A DNA stretch of 64,000 nt from Verrucomicrobiia bacterium (GTDB taxonomy: Bacteria > Verrucomicrobiota > Verrucomicrobiia > Limisphaerales > Fontisphaeraceae): NCBI GenBank assembly GCA_026414565.1, contig JAOAIT010000029.1:38958-102957 (forward strand). The letters run 5' to 3'. Under the pieces are notes generated by a model. That model was not told where the DNA came from. It made no database searches and was given only the letters and a program-made list of their open reading frames with translations. Positions 43,212-52,617 of this stretch are shown here, one piece after another. The number at the start of each line of letters is the position of its first letter. Position 1 is the first letter of the stretch. Position numbers and translations under genes: made by a program.

Positions 43212-43237
43212 AAGAGCGCCCAGGGAGCAGTTCCCGC

Positions 43238-43852
43238 ATGAGTCATTCGCGCTTGTTAATTGTCCTGTCCGCCCCCTCGGGGGCGGGCAAAACGACGCTG
43301 TGTCATAACCTGCTGGCGGTGGATGCCCAGGTTGCCCGGGCCATCACCTGCACGACCCGTCCCCCGCGCCGCGGGGAGGAGGACGGGCGCGATTATTATT
43401 TTCTGAGCGAGGACGATTTCACCCGCCAGATTGCGGCGGGCGAATTCCTCGAACACGCCCTGGTGCACGGCCATCGCTATGGCACGCTGAAAAAAGAAGT
43501 CTTGCGCCACTTCGACGCCGGCAAGGATGTGCTGCTAAACATTGACGTGCAGGGCGCCGCCACCCTGCGGCAGGCCGCCGCCACTGATCCCCGGCTGGCC
43601 CGCTCCCTTGTCACGGTGTTTCTGGCCACGCGCTCGCTGGCCGAACTGGAAGCCCGCCTGCGCAAGCGCAATCAAGACCCGCCGGAGGTGATTCAGCGCC
43701 GCCTGGCGGCGGCCCGCGCCGAGCTGGAGCATTGGAAAGATTTTGATTACCTCATTCTCAGCGGCACCATGTCGGAAGATCTGCATCATTTCCAGTCCAT
43801 CCTCGTGGCCGAGCGGCTCCGCTCCCGGCGGGCCAGTCCGCCGGCCTGGTAA
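43238..43852 (+). CDS. gmk: Guanylate kinase
   Basis: 204 residues. P-loop SAPSGAGKTTL near the start, then ITCTTRPPRRGEEDGRDYYF (the GMP-binding R-x-x-R-x-G-E region), LEHALVHGHRYGTLKKEV, and VLLNIDVQGAATLRQ with Walker-B-type Asp. It phosphorylates GMP to GDP with ATP. It starts 26 bp after the oxidoreductase and is followed 15 bp later by coaC, a pairing common in bacteria (gmk, rpoZ, coaBC order) although rpoZ is not seen between them here. Confidence 0.96.
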   Translation: MSHSRLLIVLSAPSGAGKTTLCHNLLAVDAQVARAITCTTRPPRRGEEDGRDYYFLSEDDFTRQIAAGEFLEHALVHGHRYGTLKKEVLRHFDAGKDVLLNIDVQGAATLRQAAATDPRLARSLVTVFLATRSLAELEARLRKRNQDPPEVIQRRLAAARAELEHWKDFDYLILSGTMSEDLHHFQSILVAERLRSRRASPPAW

Positions 43853-43867
43853 GAGACAAGATTGCCT

Positions 43868-44440
43868 ATGGAAAACCCTGCAACCGTACAACGCGCCCCG
43901 GTGGTGATCCTCGGAGTGACCGGCAGCATTGCCGCGCACAAGGCGGTGGACCTTGCCAGCCTGCTGACCAAACAAGGCTGCGAGGTTCACGTGGTCATGA
44001 CGGCGGATGCCCAGCGGTTCGTCACGCCCCTGCCCTTCAAGGTGCTGTCCCGCAATCCGGTGGTCACGGATCTTTATGACGAAACCGAAGGCTGGAAACC
44101 CACGCACATCGAGCTGGCCGATGCCGCCGATTTGCTGCTCATTGCGCCCGCCACTGCCAACGTCATCGCCAAAATGGCCGTCGGCCTGGCCGACAACGCC
44201 CTGACCTGCATCGCGCTGGCGCTCAATCCGCAGGCCCGGGTGCTCATTGCTCCCGCCATGAATGGCAAGATGTGGCTGCACCCGGCCACCCGCCAAAACG
44301 TGGCCACCCTTGCCGCCCGCGGCGTGGAATTTATCGGCCCCGAAGAAGGCCTGCTCTCGTGCGGCTACGAGGGTATAGGGCGTCTCTGGCCGGTGGAGCA
44401 CATTGCGGCGCGCGCCCTCGAACTGGCGCGCAAAACTTGA
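43868..44440 (+). CDS. coaC: Phosphopantothenoylcysteine decarboxylase-like flavoprotein
   Basis: 190 residues from ATG 43868. HFCD-family flavoprotein: ILGVTGSIAAHKAVDLASLL, HIELADAADLLLIAPATANV with the catalytic His, APAMNGKMWLHPATRQN (PxMNxxMW) and LLSCGYEGIGRLWP, the loop with the active Cys. It decarboxylates 4'-phosphopantothenoylcysteine in coenzyme A synthesis. Only the CoaC domain is present; the CoaB ligase domain usually fused to it is missing and must be encoded elsewhere. panC of the same pathway lies 3 kb away on the other strand. Confidence 0.92.
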   Translation: MENPATVQRAPVVILGVTGSIAAHKAVDLASLLTKQGCEVHVVMTADAQRFVTPLPFKVLSRNPVVTDLYDETEGWKPTHIELADAADLLLIAPATANVIAKMAVGLADNALTCIALALNPQARVLIAPAMNGKMWLHPATRQNVATLAARGVEFIGPEEGLLSCGYEGIGRLWPVEHIAARALELARKT

Positions 44441-44483
44441 TCCCCGTCAAACGCCCGCGCGGGTGTCGGCTTAAATTAATCCT

Positions 44484-44828
44484 ATGAGCGAGCAACCTTT
44501 GGTGAATGCCGGGCAGGGCCAGGTGTTAAACCTGGCTCAAGAAACACAATTTGCCCCCAACGGCATCGTCAGCCGCACCCTATTGAAAGGGCCTAATGTG
44601 CGCGTGGTTCTGTTTGGTTTTGACCAGGGACAGGAGCTGTCCGAGCATACCTCCCCGCATCGCGCGCTGGTGCAGATTCTCACCGGCGAATGTGAATTCG
44701 CCCTCGGGCCGCAATGGCACAAGCTCAAGGCCGGCGACTGGCTTCACATGCCCCCCAACCTGCCGCATGCCGTCCGCGCCACGCAGGCCTTTTCGATGCT
44801 GCTGACCCTGATTAAAGCCGAGGCCTGA
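44484..44828 (+). CDS. Small cupin-domain protein
   Basis: 114 residues, a single cupin barrel: VRVVLFGFDQGQELSEHTSP (first motif with a His-Glu-His set), then LVQILTGECEFALGPQWHKL and the second motif GDWLHMPPNLPHAVRATQAF. Metal-binding His and Glu appear to be in place. Small cupins of this type act as sensors or enzymes on diverse small ligands; function here unknown. It starts 43 bp after coaC. Confidence 0.86.
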   Translation: MSEQPLVNAGQGQVLNLAQETQFAPNGIVSRTLLKGPNVRVVLFGFDQGQELSEHTSPHRALVQILTGECEFALGPQWHKLKAGDWLHMPPNLPHAVRATQAFSMLLTLIKAEA

Positions 44829-44851
44829 GTCCCAACTCAAAAGCCGCGGTT

Positions 44852-44871
44852 GCAGGAAAGGCCCTGCTTTT
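44852..44871 (+). terminator. Weak stem-loop after the cupin gene
   Basis: GCAGG (44852-44856) pairs with CCTGC (44863-44867), followed by TTTT. A short stem with a short T-run; a possible terminator for the gmk-coaC-cupin run. Confidence 0.35.
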
Positions 44872-44892
44872 GTCGCGCAGGAAAGGCGGGGC

Positions 44893-45606
44893 TCAGTGCA
44901 ACGAGGCCAGGATTTTCTCCGCCGCGGCGCGCGGATCCGGCGCGGCGCAGATGGGCCGGCCGATGACCAAATAATTGGCCCCCGCGTCCATGGCCTCCCG
45001 CGCGCTGAGCACGCGTTTTTGATCCCCCAAGGCATCCTCCGGCCCGCGAATGCCCGGCGTGACCAGTTGGAATCCCCGAGGCGCGAAGCTGCGCAACATT
45101 GTCAGCTCCAGCGGACTGCAGACCAGCCCGCGCAGCCCCGCTTCGAAAGCCAGCGAGGCCAGCCGCTCGACTTGATGCCCCACGGATTGCGGCACTCCCA
45201 CCCGCGCCAGCTCCTGGGTGTCCATGCTTGTCAACACCGTCACCCCCAGGACCAGCGGCACGCGGTCCAGGCCGGCCTGCAAGGCGGTGTTGCGGGCGGC
45301 CTCCTCGGCGGCCTTCATCATGGCCAGCCCGCCGCAGGTGTGGATGGTCAACATGGACACCTGCAGCCGCACCGCCGCCGCCACCGCCCGCGCGACGGTG
45401 TTGGGGATGTCGTGATATTTCAAATCCAGGAAAACCTCGGCCCCGAGGGCGCGCAACTGCCGCACCATTTCGGGTCCGGCCGCGGTGAACAGCTCGCTGC
45501 CCACTTTGAAGGCCCCCACCACCGGCGCCAGTTGCCGTGCCAGGGAAAGCGCCTGTTCGGCGGTTGGGACATCCAGCGCCACAATAATTGGATTGTTGCT
45601 CGCCAT
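44893..45606 (-). CDS. pyrF: Orotidine-5'-phosphate decarboxylase
   Basis: 237 residues. PIIVALDVPTAEQALSLARQ opens the barrel; VFLDLKYHDIPNTVARAV holds the catalytic D-x-K-x-x-D set (DLKYHD), and VTPGIRGPEDALGDQKRVL and ANYLVIGRPICAAPDPRAAA are the phosphate-binding parts. It makes UMP from OMP in pyrimidine synthesis. Group I bacterial length. Convergent with the cupin gene. Confidence 0.97.
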   Translation of the reverse strand: MASNNPIIVALDVPTAEQALSLARQLAPVVGAFKVGSELFTAAGPEMVRQLRALGAEVFLDLKYHDIPNTVARAVAAAVRLQVSMLTIHTCGGLAMMKAAEEAARNTALQAGLDRVPLVLGVTVLTSMDTQELARVGVPQSVGHQVERLASLAFEAGLRGLVCSPLELTMLRSFAPRGFQLVTPGIRGPEDALGDQKRVLSAREAMDAGANYLVIGRPICAAPDPRAAAEKILASLH

Positions 45607-45665
45607 GCCCAGACGTTAGGCCGCCCCCGCCCCCTTGTAAAGCCAAGCCCGAATGGGGCCGGCGT

Positions 45666-46916
45666 TCATTCCGGCGTCCGATATTGAATTAAAACCATGA
45701 TGCCCGGCCAGTTGATTTCCGCCCCATGCACCGTCTGTCCGTCGTATTTAGGCGTAAAGCCGGTTTTCAACACATTTTCGCCAGGCCGCAGGCAGCCCAA
45801 ATCCGGCACGGGGAAACGATGCAAATAATAGGCGTAGCGGGGGCCTTCGCGCTCCATGATTTTTTGATCATTGATGAAGACGCCATGCAAATAGCCCGGA
45901 CTCCAACTGCAGAAGACCAGGCGCGCCGCCACCGCCTGCCGCAAATCGCCCTGCACGCGAAATTTCTGGCTTAATTCCGCCCGCCGCGTCACCCACCGGG
46001 GCGGCACGTCGTAGGGCCGGCACAATTCCACCGCCAGGCCGGGTCGGCGAAAATTCAGGCCATGGACGGCCGGCGTGAAATAGGTCAGGCCGGAGGCATC
46101 GGTGATCCACGCGGCCAGCTCAAAAGGCCGGGGCTGGTCGGGCACCCAGGAAGTGTCCCACAAGCACATCCAGGGATCGGCTGTCGCTTCCCCCAAATGA
46201 TTGGTGAGCTGCCCGCGCACATAATGGTAATGCCACTGCAGGTACTGCCCATCGCCCTCCCAGTTCACATCCTCATGCCGCCCCACAAACACCACCCGCC
46301 GCACCGGGCCGTTTGGGCTTTGCGCTTCGGCCTGCAAGGTCACCCGCCGGCCCAGGGCTTCTCCGTTGACCGGAGACAACATCCGCCCCTGGGGGTGCGG
46401 CTTACGGGAGGCGTCGTAATACACCCGCAAATGGGCGCCGTAGATCAAGTTTTGCGGCCAGTTCCAGGGATGCTCCGGGGCCACCTTTAATTGAAAGAAA
46501 TTGCTGGAGCCAGCCCGCAAATGGCGCAAGGGCACCACCACCACGGGATAGGTGTGATGCTGAAAATCCCACGCATTGGTGGGCATGCCAGAGGCCTCGG
46601 GCACCGGCAGCCATTCATGGCCATTCACCGCCATGGCCAGCCCGCGCGTCCCGTCATGACAAAGCAATTTCTCCAGCACCACCTCGGCCCGCACTGCCTG
46701 CTCCAGATCAATGGCCTGACTCCAAAAAAGCGGCCCCCCGCCGTAATCCAGCTTGCCTCCCACCCGCAAAAACCCATCTCCCTCGCGTTTGGGGTTGGTC
46801 CAATAATATTCGCGGAAAACGTCGCCGGGCCGGGGTTGCGCTGGCAAATCACACATGCCCAGGGTCAGAAGGACGATGCCCGCCCACGCCTTGGTCAGCA
46901 GCTTCAGGTTCAGCAT
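45666..46916 (-). CDS. Secreted protein of unknown function, Verrucomicrobia-type
   Basis: 416 residues from ATG 46916, which gives a signal peptide (LLTKAWAGIVLLTLGMCDLP). The mature protein is beta-rich and Trp-rich: PRPGDVFREYYWTNPKREGD, FLRVGGKLDYGGGPLFWSQA, GRRVTLQAEAQSPNG, FVGRHEDVNWEGDGQYLQWH, and a final domain with VFCSWSPGYLHGVFINDQKI. It resembles beta-sandwich modules found with secreted glycan-active enzymes, but no catalytic motif is visible. It lies between pyrF and panC on the same strand with no functional link. No family recognised. Confidence 0.72.
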   Translation of the reverse strand: MLNLKLLTKAWAGIVLLTLGMCDLPAQPRPGDVFREYYWTNPKREGDGFLRVGGKLDYGGGPLFWSQAIDLEQAVRAEVVLEKLLCHDGTRGLAMAVNGHEWLPVPEASGMPTNAWDFQHHTYPVVVVPLRHLRAGSSNFFQLKVAPEHPWNWPQNLIYGAHLRVYYDASRKPHPQGRMLSPVNGEALGRRVTLQAEAQSPNGPVRRVVFVGRHEDVNWEGDGQYLQWHYHYVRGQLTNHLGEATADPWMCLWDTSWVPDQPRPFELAAWITDASGLTYFTPAVHGLNFRRPGLAVELCRPYDVPPRWVTRRAELSQKFRVQGDLRQAVAARLVFCSWSPGYLHGVFINDQKIMEREGPRYAYYLHRFPVPDLGCLRPGENVLKTGFTPKYDGQTVHGAEINWPGIMVLIQYRTPE

Positions 46917-47001
46917 TGGAATAGTTTGTTGGCCATTAAATGATTTTCCCGCGACGCGGCTGCGCCACGGGAAATAGCGAGGGTTTGACCGGGATGATGC
47001 C

Positions 47002-47868
47002 TTAAAGTGCGCCGTTGTCAATCAAGCGGGTGGCGCCCACCCACACCGCCAGCGCCATGCGATGGCCGGGCTGAACGCGGGCCTGCGGCCGGAGGGTCTC
47101 GGGGTCGAAAAACTCGATGTAATCCACCCGCGCCTCCGGGCGGGCCTCAATCTCCTGCCGCAGTTTGATGCGCAACTGATGCGCCTCCACCGGATGCGGC
47201 GCCTGCCGCACAATCTCCCGCGCATGGCACAAGGCGCGGTACAAGCACACCGCCTGTTCCCGCTGTTGCGGCGTCAGGTATTTATTGCGCGAGCTCATCG
47301 CCAGCCCGTCCGCTTCCCGGCAGGTCGGCGCCACGATGATTTTGAGGGGAAAATTCAAGTCGCGCGTCATCCGCCGGATGATGGCCGCCTGTTGAAAGTC
47401 CTTCTCGCCAAACACCGCCACGTGCGGCTGCACCAGGAGAAACAACTTGGCCACCACCGTGGTCACGCCCCGGAAATGCGAGGGCCGCGAAGCTCCCTCC
47501 ATGCCCCGCGACAATTGCTCCTCCACCACATAGGTGCTGTAGTCGCCCGTTTCCCGCCCGGGGTACATTTGGGCATCCGAAGGGGTAAAAACCACGTCCA
47601 CCCCTTCGCCCCGGCACAAGCGCAGGTCCCGCGGCAAATCGCGCGGGTAGCGCGCCAGGTCCTCCTGCGGCCCAAATTGGGTCGGATTGACGTAAATGCT
47701 CAACACCACCACGCCCCCCCTGCCCACCGCCCGCCGGGCCTGTCGCACCAGGCTCAAGTGCCCGTCATGCAGGTAGCCCATCGTGGGCACAAAGCCAATG
47801 CGCCGTCCCTCCGTGCGCCATTTCAACGCCTGCCGCTGCATTGCCGCCAAGGATTGAATCACCCTCAT
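47002..47868 (-). CDS. panC: Pantothenate synthetase
   Basis: 288 residues from ATG 47868 (MRVIQS); the open frame extends further upstream but without similarity. FVPTMGYLHDGHLSLVRQAR carries the HIGH-type nucleotide motif, VLSIYVNPTQFGPQEDLARY, HVAVFGEKDFQQAAIIRRM and the KMSKS-like MSSRNKYLTPQQR complete the family signatures. It joins pantoate and beta-alanine with ATP. No panB or panD is adjacent. Confidence 0.97.
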   Translation of the reverse strand: MRVIQSLAAMQRQALKWRTEGRRIGFVPTMGYLHDGHLSLVRQARRAVGRGGVVVLSIYVNPTQFGPQEDLARYPRDLPRDLRLCRGEGVDVVFTPSDAQMYPGRETGDYSTYVVEEQLSRGMEGASRPSHFRGVTTVVAKLFLLVQPHVAVFGEKDFQQAAIIRRMTRDLNFPLKIIVAPTCREADGLAMSSRNKYLTPQQREQAVCLYRALCHAREIVRQAPHPVEAHQLRIKLRQEIEARPEARVDYIEFFDPETLRPQARVQPGHRMALAVWVGATRLIDNGAL

Positions 47869-48088
47869 GCCTTCAATACATGCCGCAAGCCCTGCCTGCA
47901 TACAAATGAAAAAGCGGCCCGCAGCGCCTTCCCGTGCCTTCGACGACAAGGCGAGGGAATCACTTTTCCCGGGCGGATTTTGGTTTGCGGCCTTCCATGG
48001 GAAGCAGGATGGGCCTGCGCCGCTTACCAAAGACCTCCCGCCCCTTTGAGGTTGCTTTTCCGTCCGCCTCTGCCAGAGTGCCGCGCCG

Positions 48089-48688
48089 ATGCAAATCATT
48101 ACCACGCCGGCCATCGTCCAATCCCTGAACAAGCTGAAGATGGCCGCGCCCGACTTCATCAGTGGCCAGTTTGGCCGCCAGATGGAGAGTCAGCCGTTTC
48201 TCCTTGCCTATGCCGCCCGGCGGGAGATGGCCAGTGAGCTGGGCACTAACGCGCAGGACTGGTTTCCGTCCGGGGAGGAGCTGGCCAATCACTCCGCCAA
48301 CGCCGCCTTGCTGAGCGTTGTCACCTCGCTGCTGGCGGTGGTCGCGGAATTCAACCCTGAAATCCCCCTCGTGGGGCCGGAAGACATTATCCGGCGTGAA
48401 CAGGCGCTGACCCCCCAGATTATGGCCCTGGGTTTGAGCAAGGACAGTACGGACGAGCAATTTTTTGAGGTGATCGCGCAGCAATGCCGACAGCGCGATC
48501 TCCTGGATTTTGCGTTCCAGCTCTGGATCCTGAGTCAGGAAGAACCCAGTGCCGATGCCCCGCCAGAAAGACTGGGGGAACTGATCGGCATCTTTCTGCA
48601 CGACATGATTAAAATGCGGATCGTGGTGGATACTTTGGATGAAGTGACCGAAGCCCCGGCCGAGGGTGCAGATGAAAGTCTGAATTAG
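48089..48688 (+). CDS. Hypothetical helical protein
   Basis: 199 residues, predicted mainly helical and acidic, no signal peptide or membrane segment. Features: SLNKLKMAAPDFISGQFGRQ, PFLLAYAARREMASELG, ALLSVVTSLLAVVAEFNPEI, and FFEVIAQQCRQRDLLDFAFQ. I do not recognise a family. Upstream it is divergent from panC (220 bp); downstream a 221-bp gap with no recognisable element leads to htpX on the same strand. Confidence 0.7.
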   Translation: MQIITTPAIVQSLNKLKMAAPDFISGQFGRQMESQPFLLAYAARREMASELGTNAQDWFPSGEELANHSANAALLSVVTSLLAVVAEFNPEIPLVGPEDIIRREQALTPQIMALGLSKDSTDEQFFEVIAQQCRQRDLLDFAFQLWILSQEEPSADAPPERLGELIGIFLHDMIKMRIVVDTLDEVTEAPAEGADESLN

Positions 48689-48909
48689 CCATTCTAGGGT
48701 CAGATTGCAGTGAATCTGTGACACGATGCGCCATATTGGCACATACGTGTCGCTCGTGAGTCAAAGATTCTTGATTAAGTGGCTGGTAATCAATGAGTTA
48801 AATCACTGATGTTTCGGCACGATTCCGGCTGGAAGATTTGGGCATCCGGAGCTAATATAGCCGGAACAGGGCGCGACGTGGTTGGAATTGAACAATTAGA
48901 AAACGAGCT

Positions 48910-49803
48910 ATGAAACGGATCATCCTGTTTGTGCTGACCAACATTGCGGTGTTGGCCGTGCTGGCGGTGGCGGCCCATCTGCTGGGCGTGGACAAATACC
49001 TCACGTCGGCAGGGCTGAACCTGTCCATGCTGTTAATTTTCTCAGCCATCCTGGGTTTCAGCGGCAGCTTCATCTCATTGCTGATCTCCAAATGGATGGC
49101 CAAGATGGCTTACGGCATCCAGGTGATTGATCGTCCCCAGGATGCCACTGAGGCCTGGCTGGTGAACACGGTGGCGCGGTTTGCCGAGCAGGCCGGCATC
49201 CGGACGCCGGAAGTAGGGATTTATGACAGCCCGGAAGTCAACGCCTTTGCCACCGGCCCCACCCGCAACAATGCCCTGGTGGCCGTCAGTTCCGGCCTTC
49301 TGCGCCAGATGAATCAGCGCCAGGCTGAGGCCGTGCTGGCGCACGAAGTGGCGCATGTGGCCAACGGGGACATGGTGACGATGACCCTGTTGCAAGGGGT
49401 GCTCAATACGTTTGTGGTTTTCCTGTCCCGCGTGTTCGGTTTCCTGATCGATTCCGCGCTGCGCCGCGACAACGATCGTGGCGGGGTGGGCATCGGTTAT
49501 TTTCTGGGCAGCATCGTCTGCCAGATCGTGTTGGGCATCCTTGCCACCATGATTGTCATGGCCTACTCGCGCCATCGTGAGTACCGCGCCGATGCCATGG
49601 GCGCGCAACTGGCGGGCCGCAGCAACATGATCAGCGCGCTGCAGCGGCTCAATGAAATCATGCACGGCGGCGGCGTGCTGGACGATCGCTCCCCGGCGTT
49701 GAGCGCCTTCAAGATCAACAACAAGCCCTCGGGCTTGCTGGCGTTGTTTGCCTCGCATCCGCCGCTGGAAAAACGCATTGAAGCCCTGCAGCGGATGATG
49801 TAA
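48910..49803 (+). CDS. htpX: HtpX-family membrane metalloprotease
   Basis: 297 residues. Two N-terminal helices ([40 protein letters not shown]), then the catalytic zinc motif [11 protein letters not shown] with HEVAH at 145-149 and the third ligand Glu in [18 protein letters not shown]. Two further helices lie between. HtpX degrades misfolded inner-membrane proteins. Length and layout are normal. Confidence 0.96.
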   Translation: MKRIILFVLTNIAVLAVLAVAAHLLGVDKYLTSAGLNLSMLLIFSAILGFSGSFISLLISKWMAKMAYGIQVIDRPQDATEAWLVNTVARFAEQAGIRTPEVGIYDSPEVNAFATGPTRNNALVAVSSGLLRQMNQRQAEAVLAHEVAHVANGDMVTMTLLQGVLNTFVVFLSRVFGFLIDSALRRDNDRGGVGIGYFLGSIVCQIVLGILATMIVMAYSRHREYRADAMGAQLAGRSNMISALQRLNEIMHGGGVLDDRSPALSAFKINNKPSGLLALFASHPPLEKRIEALQRMM

Positions 49804-49839
49804 GCGCGGCGGGCGGCCGGTTTGGGCCGGTTTGGGAAG

Positions 49840-49865
49840 AAGGGACGGCAGGGCGGCCGTCCCTT
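49840..49865. terminator. Stem-loop between convergent htpX and lpxA
   Basis: AAGGGACGG (49840-49848) pairs with CCGTCCCTT (49857-49865), 8-nt loop, followed on the plus strand by CGCATTTTAT. The T-run is interrupted; probably the htpX terminator. Confidence 0.6.
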
Positions 49866-49871
49866 CGCATT

Positions 49872-50693
49872 TTATGCCTCCGCGCCTTCTTCGTCCCCGG
49901 CCTCGCTGTGGTGGGCGGCACGCCTGGCCCGATCCGGGCAAATGCCGCGGCGGGTGCTCTGCACAAATTCAATGACCGCCAGGGCCGCCGGGCTGATGAA
50001 CTGCGCCCGGGCCTCCTCGAGGGCGTCCCGCAGTTTTTTGGGACTGCGGAAAAGGACATGGTAGAGGCGGCGCAATTCCAAACGTTGCGCGCTGGAAAGC
50101 CCCGCCCGGCGCAGGCCCACCACATTCAAGCCGCAAATCGTGTTGGGGCCACGCACGATGCAATAAGGCGGCACATCCAGACTCACCCGGCTGCCACCCT
50201 GCATGAGGGCGAGCGTGCCGATGCGCGTGAATTGATGCACGAGGCAGTTACCCGAAATGAAGACGCGATCCTGCACCTGCACATGGCCCCCCAGCAAAGC
50301 GCCGTTGGCCAGAATGACGTAATCGCCCAAGACGCTGTTGTGGCCCACATGGCTGCCGGCCATGAGGAAATTGTTGGAGCCGATGACCGTTTCGCCCTCC
50401 AGGGTGGTCGAGCGATGCACGGTGACATTTTCCCGAAACACATTGTGATCCCCAATGCGCAGCCGCGTGGGCTCGCCGTGGTACTTCAAATCCTGCGGGG
50501 CATCCCCGATGACCGCCCCGGTATGAAAGCGATTGCCCGCCCCGATGACGGTCTGGCCCGTGAGATGCACATGCGGCCCAATGACGCATTGCGGCCCCAC
50601 GCGCACGCCTGCGTCAATGATGGCATACGGACCCACCGTGACGGTGCTGTCCACTTCGGCCTTCGGATCAATGATCGCCGTCGGATGAATCAT
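49872..50693 (-). CDS. lpxA: UDP-N-acetylglucosamine acyltransferase (lipid A synthesis)
   Basis: 273 residues from ATG 50693 (MIHPTAIIDPKAEVD). Left-handed beta-helix hexapeptide repeats run to about residue 190 (VTVGPYAIIDAGVRVGPQCV), with GNRFHTGAVIGDAPQDLKYH, the catalytic His in AGSHVGHN, and the C-terminal helical domain (LNVVGLRRAGLSSAQRLELR). It puts the first acyl chain on UDP-GlcNAc, committing to lipid A, which shows an LPS-type outer membrane. The C-terminus has a short charged tail. It is divergent from the acyltransferase gene next door, 47 bp apart. Confidence 0.96.
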   Translation of the reverse strand: MIHPTAIIDPKAEVDSTVTVGPYAIIDAGVRVGPQCVIGPHVHLTGQTVIGAGNRFHTGAVIGDAPQDLKYHGEPTRLRIGDHNVFRENVTVHRSTTLEGETVIGSNNFLMAGSHVGHNSVLGDYVILANGALLGGHVQVQDRVFISGNCLVHQFTRIGTLALMQGGSRVSLDVPPYCIVRGPNTICGLNVVGLRRAGLSSAQRLELRRLYHVLFRSPKKLRDALEEARAQFISPAALAVIEFVQSTRRGICPDRARRAAHHSEAGDEEGAEA

Positions 50694-50740
50694 GCGGGGA
50701 GTGTGCCCCAAAGCCCGGCCCAGGGCAACCTTGCGCAACT

Positions 50741-51712
50741 TTGAAGATTGAGCCCCTCCTGAGCGCGGGTTACATTCGGCCCGCCTTGTCCAGCGAAAGG
50801 GAAAATCAAGCAAATGCCTCGCTCCCGGCGCACAGCCGGGGATGGTACTCCAGCCCCGCCTGGCGCACCGGCCGCCTAGCCGCCCGCCGGCTTCCCCGGC
50901 GGGCCGCCCTGGGGTTGGCACGGGTGATGGGCACTGCGTGGTGGGCCGTGGTCCCGCAACGCCGCCGAGCCGTGGTGGCCAATCTGCTGCCCGTGACCGG
51001 CAGCCTGCCCGCCGCCCGGCGATGCGCGCGGCGGTTGTTTGCGGAGTTTGCCTGCAAGCTGGTGGATTTGTGGCGGTTTGAGAGCGGCCTGGATACCGCG
51101 GGCTTATTTGCCGAGCTGCAGGGGTGGGAGCATGTGTTGACCGTCCAGAAGGAGGGACGGGGGATGCTACTTGTTTCCCCCCACCTTGGCAACTGGGAGC
51201 TGGGCGCCCCGCTGCTGGCCAGCCGCGGGGTGAAGTTGACTGTCATCACCCGCTCGGAGCCGGCCGGGCTGACCCCGCTACGCGAAAAGGCCCGCGCTCA
51301 ATGGGGCATCCAGACGGTGGTGGTGGGCGATGGCGCCTTTGGCTTTGTGGAGGTCATCCGCCATCTGGAAAACGGCGCCTGCGTGGCCCTGCTGGTGGAC
51401 CGTCCGGCGCCGGAGTCCGCCGTGACGGTGCAACTTTTTGGCCGTCCCTTCGCTGCCTCCGTGGCGCCCGCCGAGCTGGCCCGGGCCAGCGGCTGCGCCA
51501 TTTTGCCCACCACCATCGTGCGCACGCCGGCAGGGTATCGGGGCATGGCCGCTCTCCCGGTGCCTTATGAGCGGGCCGCCCTGCGCCATCCTGAGGCCCG
51601 CCAGGCGCTGACGCAGCGTATCATGGATGTCCTGGCGCCGGTGATCGCGGCCCATCCGGAACAATGGTTTCACTTTGCCCCGCTCTGGCCTTCCGCTGTG
51701 AAAGCGTCATGA
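50741..51712 (+). CDS. LpxL/HtrB-family lysophospholipid/lipid A acyltransferase
   Basis: 323 residues from TTG 50741; a second TTG at 50786 is also possible, because the family-like sequence starts at about RLAARRLPRRAALGLARVMG. Catalytic HLGNWE (His-x4-Glu) in LLVSPHLGNWELGAPLLASR, then VALLVDRPAPESAVTVQLFG and FAASVAPAELARASGCAIL are LpxL hallmarks. Its stop overlaps the next start by ATGA, coupling it to a LolA-like protein. That pairing, and lpxA divergent beside it, suggests an envelope lipid; acyltransferase-LolA pairs also occur in aryl-polyene clusters. Confidence 0.88.
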   Translation: MKIEPLLSAGYIRPALSSERENQANASLPAHSRGWYSSPAWRTGRLAARRLPRRAALGLARVMGTAWWAVVPQRRRAVVANLLPVTGSLPAARRCARRLFAEFACKLVDLWRFESGLDTAGLFAELQGWEHVLTVQKEGRGMLLVSPHLGNWELGAPLLASRGVKLTVITRSEPAGLTPLREKARAQWGIQTVVVGDGAFGFVEVIRHLENGACVALLVDRPAPESAVTVQLFGRPFAASVAPAELARASGCAILPTTIVRTPAGYRGMAALPVPYERAALRHPEARQALTQRIMDVLAPVIAAHPEQWFHFAPLWPSAVKAS

Positions 51713-52530
51713 TAACACTTATGCACGTACTGCGCCGCGCCCCCAGGATTTCCCGCTCCCTGCCCGCTGGCTCTCGGAGAAAGCGGCAACCGGCCGGGCA
51801 GCTTATCGCTGAGGAGGCAGGCGCAAGCCAACGCTGCCCCCTCCGCCTCGCATTCCTGGGGATGTTACTCGGGCTTGTGCTCGGCCAGGGCGCCGTCCTC
51901 CCGGCCGAGAACCCGGAAACGCTGCTCAACCGCTGGCTGGCAACCCACACCAATCTGCAATCGCTGGGCGCGGATTTCGTTCAAACCCGCACGCTGCGCT
52001 CCCTGACGCAACCGCTGACCACTCCCGGCCGGCTGTGGTTTGCCGCCCCGGCGAGCTTCCGCTGGGAGCTGGGCAACCCGGCGCAAACCATCGCGGTGCG
52101 GCAAACCCATGATCTCTGGGTGATTTATCCGGTGCAAAAACGGGCCGAAAGATATGAGTTGCAAGGCGCCAACAGCCACTGGCGGGAAACGCTGGCCCTT
52201 CTGGAGGCGGGTTTTCCCCGCTCCCGCGCGGAGCTGGAGGCGCGCTACCGCATTGCCAGCCTCACGCTTACCAATGAGCTGCTGGTGGTCGTATTGATTC
52301 CCCGGCATGTCGCGGCCCGCCGGCTGATACCGGAATTGAGCCTGGGGGTTGGCGCGACCGATCACCGGTTGCGCTTCACGTCTCTGAAAATGGCCGACGG
52401 CTCCCAAATGCGTCAGGACTACACAAATATCGTGCATAATCCGGCCTGGACGGAATCCCCGTTTAAGTGGGCGCCGCCGGCGGATTACCAGGTGGTGGAG
52501 CCGCTTGCGCGCCGCCCCCGGGGTCCCTGA
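51709..52530 (+). CDS. LolA-like outer-membrane lipoprotein carrier protein
   Basis: 273 residues from the ATG overlapping the acyltransferase stop. A long basic N-terminus (about 50 residues) precedes a signal-like helix (LRLAFLGMLLGLVLGQGAVL), then the LolA domain: LNRWLATHTNLQSLGADFVQ, TRTLRSLTQPLTTPGRLWFA, PASFRWELGNPAQ, the typical opening of LolA-like proteins. It should carry a lipid or lipoprotein across the periplasm. It differs from housekeeping LolA in gene context and in the absence of lolB nearby. Confidence 0.83.
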   Translation: MITLMHVLRRAPRISRSLPAGSRRKRQPAGQLIAEEAGASQRCPLRLAFLGMLLGLVLGQGAVLPAENPETLLNRWLATHTNLQSLGADFVQTRTLRSLTQPLTTPGRLWFAAPASFRWELGNPAQTIAVRQTHDLWVIYPVQKRAERYELQGANSHWRETLALLEAGFPRSRAELEARYRIASLTLTNELLVVVLIPRHVAARRLIPELSLGVGATDHRLRFTSLKMADGSQMRQDYTNIVHNPAWTESPFKWAPPADYQVVEPLARRPRGP

Positions 52531-52617
52531 GGCCAGGCATGTGGAAAAGAGTCGGGCCGGAGGGTGTCTCTCCCACACCGCTCCGGCCCGGGTTCCTCCG
52601 CGACCCAGCAGACCAGG